NCBI GenBank assembly: GCA_910585465.1
Contig: CAJUEW010000007.1
Span: 73,586-137,585, forward strand
DNA length: 64,000 nt
DNA from: an uncultured Lachnospiraceae bacterium
Lineage (GTDB): Bacteria; Bacillota; Clostridia; Lachnospirales; Lachnospiraceae
Direction: 5' to 3'
Shown: piece after piece, positions 59,436 to 64,000 of the stretch
How the letters are laid out: each line of letters begins with the position of its first letter
Numbering within the stretch: the stretch's first letter is position 1
The notes under the pieces: model-generated
Told to the model about the DNA's origin: nothing
Databases searched by the model: none
The model's input: the letters and a program-made list of their open reading frames with translations, nothing else
Translations under genes and position numbers: made by a program

Positions 59436-59933
59436 ATGTTGGAAAGATTATTGACGGCCATGATGGAATATGACAGAGGGGATGCGCCCCGGATTCAGCA
59501 TTTTATAAAGGTCCATGAGTTTGCCCGGATCATCGGGAAGCTGGAAAAGCTGGATGAGCATACACAGTTTATTCTGGAGAGTGCTGCTATTGTACATGAT
59601 ATCGGTATTCATATGGCAGAACAGAAATATGGAAGCAGCAGCGGCAAATATCAGGAGCTTGAAGGACCTGCTGAGGCGGAAAAGCTGCTCAATGTTCTGG
59701 GATGGCCTTCGGATGTGACCGAGAGGGTTGCTTATTTGGTGGGACATCATCATACTTACAAAAATATAGAAGGGATGGATTATCAGATTCTTGTGGAAGC
59801 AGATTTCCTGGTAAATTTATATGAGGATAACATTTCTCCTGCGGGGCAGAAGCACGCATATGAGAAACTCTTTAAGACAGAAAGCGGGAAGCTTCTCTGC
59901 AGAACGCTTTATCCGGCAGTGTGCGGACTATAG
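59436..59933 (+). CDS. HD-domain hydrolase
   Basis: 165 residues. Metal ligands are RIQHFIKVHEFARII, AAIVHDIGIH (the HD pair), LVGHHHTY and VEADFLVNLYED. It is a short stand-alone HD phosphohydrolase with no HD-GYP signature. The substrate (nucleotide or other phosphate ester) is unknown. It starts one base after the small membrane protein stop. AAGAAGAGG serves as ribosome site. Confidence 0.88.
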   Translation: MLERLLTAMMEYDRGDAPRIQHFIKVHEFARIIGKLEKLDEHTQFILESAAIVHDIGIHMAEQKYGSSSGKYQELEGPAEAEKLLNVLGWPSDVTERVAYLVGHHHTYKNIEGMDYQILVEADFLVNLYEDNISPAGQKHAYEKLFKTESGKLLCRTLYPAVCGL

Positions 59934-60037
59934 TCAGGGACTTTCATTGTAAATATTTTGACCTTCAGCGGTTCATGATGTATGATAAAAGCATTATGAG
60001 CCGCATTTTTGCGGCCATTGGTTAAAGGAATGGGAAT

Positions 60038-62737
60038 ATGAATAAAAATATCTGTGTTGCTCTGCTGGCTCATGTGGATGCCGGTAAGACGACACTTTCA
60101 GAGAGTATATTATTTTTAAGCGGCGTGATACGAAAGATGGGAAGAGTAGATAATCAGAATGCGTTTCTGGATACTCATGCCATGGAACGGGCCAGAGGAA
60201 TTACGATTTTTTCCAAACAGGCTATGTTTTCATTTGGGCAGAAGAGCTTTACCCTTCTGGATACTCCGGGACATGTGGATTTTTCGGCGGAGATGGAAAG
60301 GACGCTTCAGGTTCTGGACTATGCGGTTCTGATTGTCAGCGGCGCAGACGGTGTGCAGGGGCATACAGAGACATTGTGGAAGCTTTTGAAACGTTACCAT
60401 ATTCCGGCTTTTGTGTTTGTCAATAAAATGGATCAGCGGGAAGCTGATCCACTAAAGCTTTTGGAAGAATTAAAAGTCAGGCTGGATGATCGGTGCGTGG
60501 ATTTTAGTATGGATCATAAGTCTGAAGCATTTCTGGAAAATATTGCGGTCAGCGAGGAGAAAGTGCTGGACCATTATCTGGAAACGGGACAAATACCGGA
60601 GGGGGAGATTTGCCGCCTAATCAAAGAACGGAAAATATTTCCATGCTATTTTGGATCTGCGCTGAAGGCGGAGGGAGTGGAAGAATTTCTAAAAGGGCTG
60701 GAAGCTTACACTGTCTGTCCGTCATATCCAGAAGAATTTGGCGCGAAGATCTTTAAAATCAGCAGGGATGAGCAGGGAAACCGTCTTACCTGGCTGAAGA
60801 TAACAGGAGGAGTGCTGAAGGTAAAGACATCCTTGTCCGGAGGAAAAGCCAGGGAAGCCTGGGAGGAGAAGGTCAATCAGATACGGATTTATTCCGGTTC
60901 CAGATATGAAGCTGTAAACGAGGCAGAGGCTGGAACGGTCTGTGCTGTGACCGGTCTTACCAAAACCAGCTCCGGTGAAGGGCTGGGCATGGAGTTCGAT
61001 TCAGATATGCCCATATTGGAGCCTGTACTGACCTATCAGATACAGCTTCCCCCAGGCTGTGATCCGATGCAGATATTAGGGAAGCTTAAAATAATGGAGG
61101 AAGAGGAGCCAGAGCTTCATATCCGGTGGGACGAAGGGCTTCAGGAGATTCAGGCACAGCTTATGGGCGAGATCCAGATCGAGATCTTAAAAACCTTAAT
61201 ACATGAACGTTTTGATATATCTGTGGATTTTGGAGCCGGTAAGATTGTGTATAAGGAAACGATTGCCGATACAGTGGAAGGAGTGGGGCATTTTGAGCCT
61301 CTGCGCCACTATGCGGAGGTTCATCTTCTTCTGGAGCCGGGAGAGCCGGGCAGCGGGCTGCAGTTTACGGCCCGGTGCGGTGAGGATGTGCTGAATAAAA
61401 GCTGGCAGAGACTGATATTGACCCATCTGGAGGAAAAGGTGCATCGGGGTGTGCTGACCGGTTCAGAGATTACAGATATAAAAATTACTCTTTTAACAGG
61501 GAAGGCTCATTTGAAGCATACAGAAGGAGGAGATTTCAGGCAAGCCACTTACCGGGCAGTCCGTCAGGGATTAATGCAGGCAAAAAGTGTGCTGTTGGAG
61601 CCTTATTATGAATTTCGTCTGGAGGTTCCGTCGGATATGGTAGGACGGGCCATGGCAGATGTGGAGAGGATGTATGGTTCTTTTGAGCATCCGGAGCTGG
61701 AGGGGGAGATATCGGTTCTGACAGGAAAAGCTCCGGTTTCCACTATGAGAAATTACCAGCAGGAGGTTGTCTCTTATACAAAGGGCAGGGGCCGGCTGTT
61801 CTGTACATTAAAAGGTTATGAACCCTGTCATAATACGGAAGAGATTCTGGAACAAATCCATTATGATCCGGAGATGGACGCTGAAAATCCGCCTGATTCG
61901 GTTTTCTGCTATCATGGAGCGGGGACAATTATTCCCTGGCACGAGGTGGAAAAACATATGCATCTGGAAAGCGTGCTGGCCGGGAATAGAAAAGAAGAAA
62001 AGGCAGGTACTGTTTCAGAAGCTGAGAGACACAGGAGCAGTGGAACTGCAGTGGGAACCTTTCAGGAAGAAAAGGAGCTGGAAGAAATTTTTATCCGCAC
62101 CTTTGGGGCGCCGAAAAGCCGTATAAGGACTGACTCTGCCAATACCAGAGTATTTGGAGAGCAGGCAGAACTAAAACCAGATGCTTATAAGCCTTCCAAG
62201 AAACTTCCGGAATATCTGCTTGTAGATGGGTATAATGTAATTTTTGCATGGGAGGAGTTAAGAGATCTGGCAAGAACGAATATCGACAGCGCCAGGGACA
62301 AGCTGATGGATGTGATGTGTAATTATCAGGGATTTTGCAGATGCCGGCTGATTCTGGTATTCGACGCTTACCGTGTGGAGGGACATAAAGAGGAAGTGGT
62401 TAAATACCATAATATTTATGTAGTTTATACAAAGGAAGCTGAGACGGCGGATCAATATATTGAAAGAACCGCCCACGAGATGGGCAGAAAATATCAGGTA
62501 ACAGTTGCCACCTCCGATGGTCTGGAACAGATCATTATCCGTGGGCAGGGATGCTCAATGATGTCGGCAAGGGAATTGAAGGAAGAAATTGAGCGCATTA
62601 ATAAGGAAATCCGTGTCAAGTATGTGGAACAGTTTCCCCAAAGTAAAAATTTTCTGTTTGATTATCTGCCTGGGGAGCTGGCAAGGCAGCTGAATGAGGT
62701 GAGACTTGGGAGGATAAGCCTAAATGAAAAAGAGTAG
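60038..62737 (+). CDS. TetM/EF-G-like translational GTPase fused to a YacP/Rae1-like NYN domain
   Basis: 899 residues. Residues 1-~640 match the ribosomal-protection GTPases: G1 AHVDAGKTT (11-19), G2 RGITI (53-57), G3 DTPGH (75-79), G4 NKMD (129-132), G5 SALK (207-210). EF-G-like domains follow, with LLEPYYEFRLEVPSDMVGRAMADVERMYGSFE and the Tet(M)-type VSYTKGRGRLFCTLKGYEPC and FCYHGAGTIIPWHEVE. A charged linker (~650-720) leads to a NYN/PIN-like nuclease domain (~725-890): YLLVDGYNVIFAWEEL with Asp730, LILVFDAYRVEG, AETADQYIERTAHEMG, VATSDGLEQ. This resembles YacP/Rae1, a ribosome-associated A-site endonuclease in Bacillus. Start RBS AAAGGAATGGG is weak to moderate. Tetracycline resistance itself is not implied. 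Confidence 0.9.
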   Translation: MNKNICVALLAHVDAGKTTLSESILFLSGVIRKMGRVDNQNAFLDTHAMERARGITIFSKQAMFSFGQKSFTLLDTPGHVDFSAEMERTLQVLDYAVLIVSGADGVQGHTETLWKLLKRYHIPAFVFVNKMDQREADPLKLLEELKVRLDDRCVDFSMDHKSEAFLENIAVSEEKVLDHYLETGQIPEGEICRLIKERKIFPCYFGSALKAEGVEEFLKGLEAYTVCPSYPEEFGAKIFKISRDEQGNRLTWLKITGGVLKVKTSLSGGKAREAWEEKVNQIRIYSGSRYEAVNEAEAGTVCAVTGLTKTSSGEGLGMEFDSDMPILEPVLTYQIQLPPGCDPMQILGKLKIMEEEEPELHIRWDEGLQEIQAQLMGEIQIEILKTLIHERFDISVDFGAGKIVYKETIADTVEGVGHFEPLRHYAEVHLLLEPGEPGSGLQFTARCGEDVLNKSWQRLILTHLEEKVHRGVLTGSEITDIKITLLTGKAHLKHTEGGDFRQATYRAVRQGLMQAKSVLLEPYYEFRLEVPSDMVGRAMADVERMYGSFEHPELEGEISVLTGKAPVSTMRNYQQEVVSYTKGRGRLFCTLKGYEPCHNTEEILEQIHYDPEMDAENPPDSVFCYHGAGTIIPWHEVEKHMHLESVLAGNRKEEKAGTVSEAERHRSSGTAVGTFQEEKELEEIFIRTFGAPKSRIRTDSANTRVFGEQAELKPDAYKPSKKLPEYLLVDGYNVIFAWEELRDLARTNIDSARDKLMDVMCNYQGFCRCRLILVFDAYRVEGHKEEVVKYHNIYVVYTKEAETADQYIERTAHEMGRKYQVTVATSDGLEQIIIRGQGCSMMSARELKEEIERINKEIRVKYVEQFPQSKNFLFDYLPGELARQLNEVRLGRISLNEKE

Positions 62738-62745
62738 GAGGAATT

Positions 62746-63384
62746 ATGGAACGGAATATTGATATGAATGAAGTGTCTGATGGAAAATTCTATACGGCAA
62801 AGGACATGGTAAGGGCGGACTGTGGCGGCTGTTATGGCTGCTCTGTCTGCTGCCATGGAATGGGAGCTTCCATTACGCTGGATCCTATGGATATCTTCCG
62901 CCTGTGTGGCGGATTACATACCAGCTTTTTCGCACTGATGCCGGATAAAATAGAACTGAATATTGTAGACAGTCTGATACTTCCGAATCTTAGCATGGCA
63001 GGAAATGAGGAAGCCTGCGTATTTTTGGGTCAGGAGGAGAGATGCAGCATCCATTCCTTTCGTCCAGGTATCTGCCGTCTTTTTCCGCTGGGCAGATTTT
63101 ATGAGGACGGTTCTTTTCGTTATTTTCTTCAGACGCATGAATGTCCTAAGGAAAACAAGTCTAAGGTAAAAATAAAAAAGTGGGTGGATACTCCGGATTT
63201 GAAGCAATATGAGAAATTTATCTGTGACTGGCATTATTATTTGAAGGCTCGGCAGGAAAAAGTAAAAGCTGACCCGGAACAGATGAAACCGATCAGTATG
63301 GAGGTGCTGGAGCGTTTTTACGTGATACCATATGATCAGAAGAAAGATTTTTACGGACAGTTTTATGAAAGGCTGCAAAAATAA
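62746..63384 (+). CDS. YkgJ-family cysteine-cluster protein
   Basis: 212 residues. The cluster CGGCYGCSVCCHGMGASITLDPMDI near the N-terminus and the second part CVFLGQEERCSIHSFRPGICRLFPLG are typical of YkgJ (CxxCxxxCC and C-H-x-C-R-x-FP). These proteins are thought to bind a metal or Fe-S cluster; the function is unknown. AGGAGG precedes the ATG, eight bases after the GTPase-NYN gene, so the two are likely co-transcribed. Confidence 0.88.
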   Translation: MERNIDMNEVSDGKFYTAKDMVRADCGGCYGCSVCCHGMGASITLDPMDIFRLCGGLHTSFFALMPDKIELNIVDSLILPNLSMAGNEEACVFLGQEERCSIHSFRPGICRLFPLGRFYEDGSFRYFLQTHECPKENKSKVKIKKWVDTPDLKQYEKFICDWHYYLKARQEKVKADPEQMKPISMEVLERFYVIPYDQKKDFYGQFYERLQK

Positions 63385-63482
63385 AAAGATGTTTTAATTA
63401 TATTGACTATAAGTACAGAATATGTAATAATAAATGAACAGAAACGGGAGGGCGGGGAGAGAGAGGAAAGGAAGTCATCTAT

Positions 63483-63932
63483 ATGAGTGCGGAACTGAAA
63501 TTAATTTTGGAAGAAATCAGAGGATTGAAAGGTGAAGTATTCTGTCTGCGCGGAGATATGGAAAAAATGGAAACATCTTTGCGCGAGGATATGAAGAAAA
63601 TGGAAACATCTCTGCGCGAGGATATGAAGAAAATGGAAACATCTCTGCGCGGAGATATGGAAAAAATGGAAACATCTTTGCGCGAGGATATGCGAGAAAT
63701 AGAAGTATCTCTTCGACAGGAAATTCATGATGGAGATGCGGCAATCAGGCTGATTCTGGAAAACGATATAAGGCCTAAGATCAATATTCTTGCGGAAAAT
63801 CATCTGGATTTAAACAGGAAGCTGGAAGAGATTCGTAAGGAGCTGAAGAAAAATGAGCTGCTGCCTATTCGGGTATCCATTTTGGAACAGGATATGCGTG
63901 AAATAAAAAAACAGTCAACAGCGTCAGTATAA
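63483..63932 (+). CDS. Coiled-coil protein with five 11-residue repeats
   Basis: 149 residues. Residues 25-79 consist of five 11-residue units of the type DMKKMETSLRE, an 11-mer (hendecad) coiled coil with Met/Leu core positions. The flanks (ILEEIRGLKGE and IRPKINILAENHLDLNRKLEEIRKELKK) also form long helices. It has no signal peptide or TM. Similar short proteins occur in Clostridia as hypothetical or tropomyosin/tail-like proteins. The preceding region (63385-63482) holds only the ribosome site GAGAGGAAAGG. Confidence 0.75.
   Translation: MSAELKLILEEIRGLKGEVFCLRGDMEKMETSLREDMKKMETSLREDMKKMETSLRGDMEKMETSLREDMREIEVSLRQEIHDGDAAIRLILENDIRPKINILAENHLDLNRKLEEIRKELKKNELLPIRVSILEQDMREIKKQSTASV
63555..63719 (+). 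repeat. Five tandem 33-bp repeats
   Basis: Units start at 63555, 63588, 63621, 63654 and 63687. The first four are nearly identical at the DNA level (GATATGRAR AAAATGGAAACATCT); the fifth has diverged. Such identity suggests recent slippage or recombination. Confidence 0.9.
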
Positions 63933-64000
63933 GGAATATCAGGTAAAAAAGGGGTTGTTGCAAAATCATCAAATTAGATGATTGAGCCATATCCTCGCTC

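Noticed and set aside
60038..62737. Calling the GTPase a tetracycline-resistance gene
   Set aside because: The TetM-like domains alone do not show resistance; the gene is longer, chromosomal in context, and carries an NYN domain that classical tet genes lack.
63483..63932. CRISPR-like array from the regular 33-bp units
   Set aside because: The repeats are directly adjacent without spacers and in frame in a coding sequence.

Overview
The window looks like a piece of chromosome from a strictly anaerobic, low-to-mid G+C Firmicute, most likely a Lachnospiraceae (Clostridium cluster XIVa / Blautia-Dorea-like) gut bacterium. This rests on strong AGGAGG-type ribosome binding sites, the gene families present (DUF4317, M56-DUF4825, a MalEFG importer using a separate MsmK-type ATPase, an L14e-like KOW protein between map and infA, a TetM-like GTPase with a C-terminal NYN domain, zinc-type S14) and the order of the S10-spc-alpha ribosomal cluster. 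No rRNA, tRNA, CRISPR array or complete mobile element was seen. The genus is inference.

Left part (1-16 kb): the end of an efflux-adaptor-like gene; a PurF-like protein whose usual catalytic cysteine position is glycine; a padR-DUF1700-DUF4097-PspC envelope-stress-like operon with a very clear promoter/operator; a VanZ-like membrane protein; a two-component system facing a three-gene lantibiotic-immunity/BcrAB-type ABC exporter whose promoter carries a direct repeat suited to the response regulator; then single metabolic genes (ketopantoate reductase-like, RidA, a lipoprotein, D-lactate dehydrogenase-like, DUF4317).

Middle part (15-32.5 kb): a lone MsmK-type sugar ABC ATPase, a CdaR/PucR-type regulator, a BlaR1-like M56 protease plus BlaI-like repressor preceded by a 16-bp perfect palindrome, then a malto-oligosaccharide operon (binding protein, two permeases, 4-alpha-glucanotransferase, LacI regulator) with three tandem 12-bp CG-centred boxes just after its promoter. 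After that come a TauE-like transporter, a Cof-type HAD phosphatase, an unknown 176-residue protein, an MBL/beta-CASP protein, a DPPY-motif methyltransferase, and a SipW-type signal peptidase coupled to a TasA/camelysin-like candidate substrate.

Right part (32.5-57.7 kb): an almost complete S10-spc-alpha cluster (rpsJ to rplQ, with secY, adk, map, infA, rpmJ and rpoA), with structured leaders before rpsJ, rpsM and rplM and odd intergenic elements before rplF and rplQ. A cassette of acetyltransferase, PH-domain protein, aminotransferase, cyclophilin and second acetyltransferase separates rplQ from ecfA1-ecfA2-ecfT-truA-rplM-rpsI, which often follows rplQ directly in Firmicutes.

Right end (57.7-64 kb): an unknown conserved protein overlapping a truncated receiver domain, a small membrane protein, an HD-domain hydrolase, and the most striking gene of the window: a TetM/EF-G-like GTPase fused to a YacP/Rae1-like NYN ribonuclease domain. 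A YkgJ-type cysteine-cluster protein and a coiled-coil protein built on five 33-bp tandem repeats follow. The last 50 bases may hold the tip of an insertion sequence, but this is weak.
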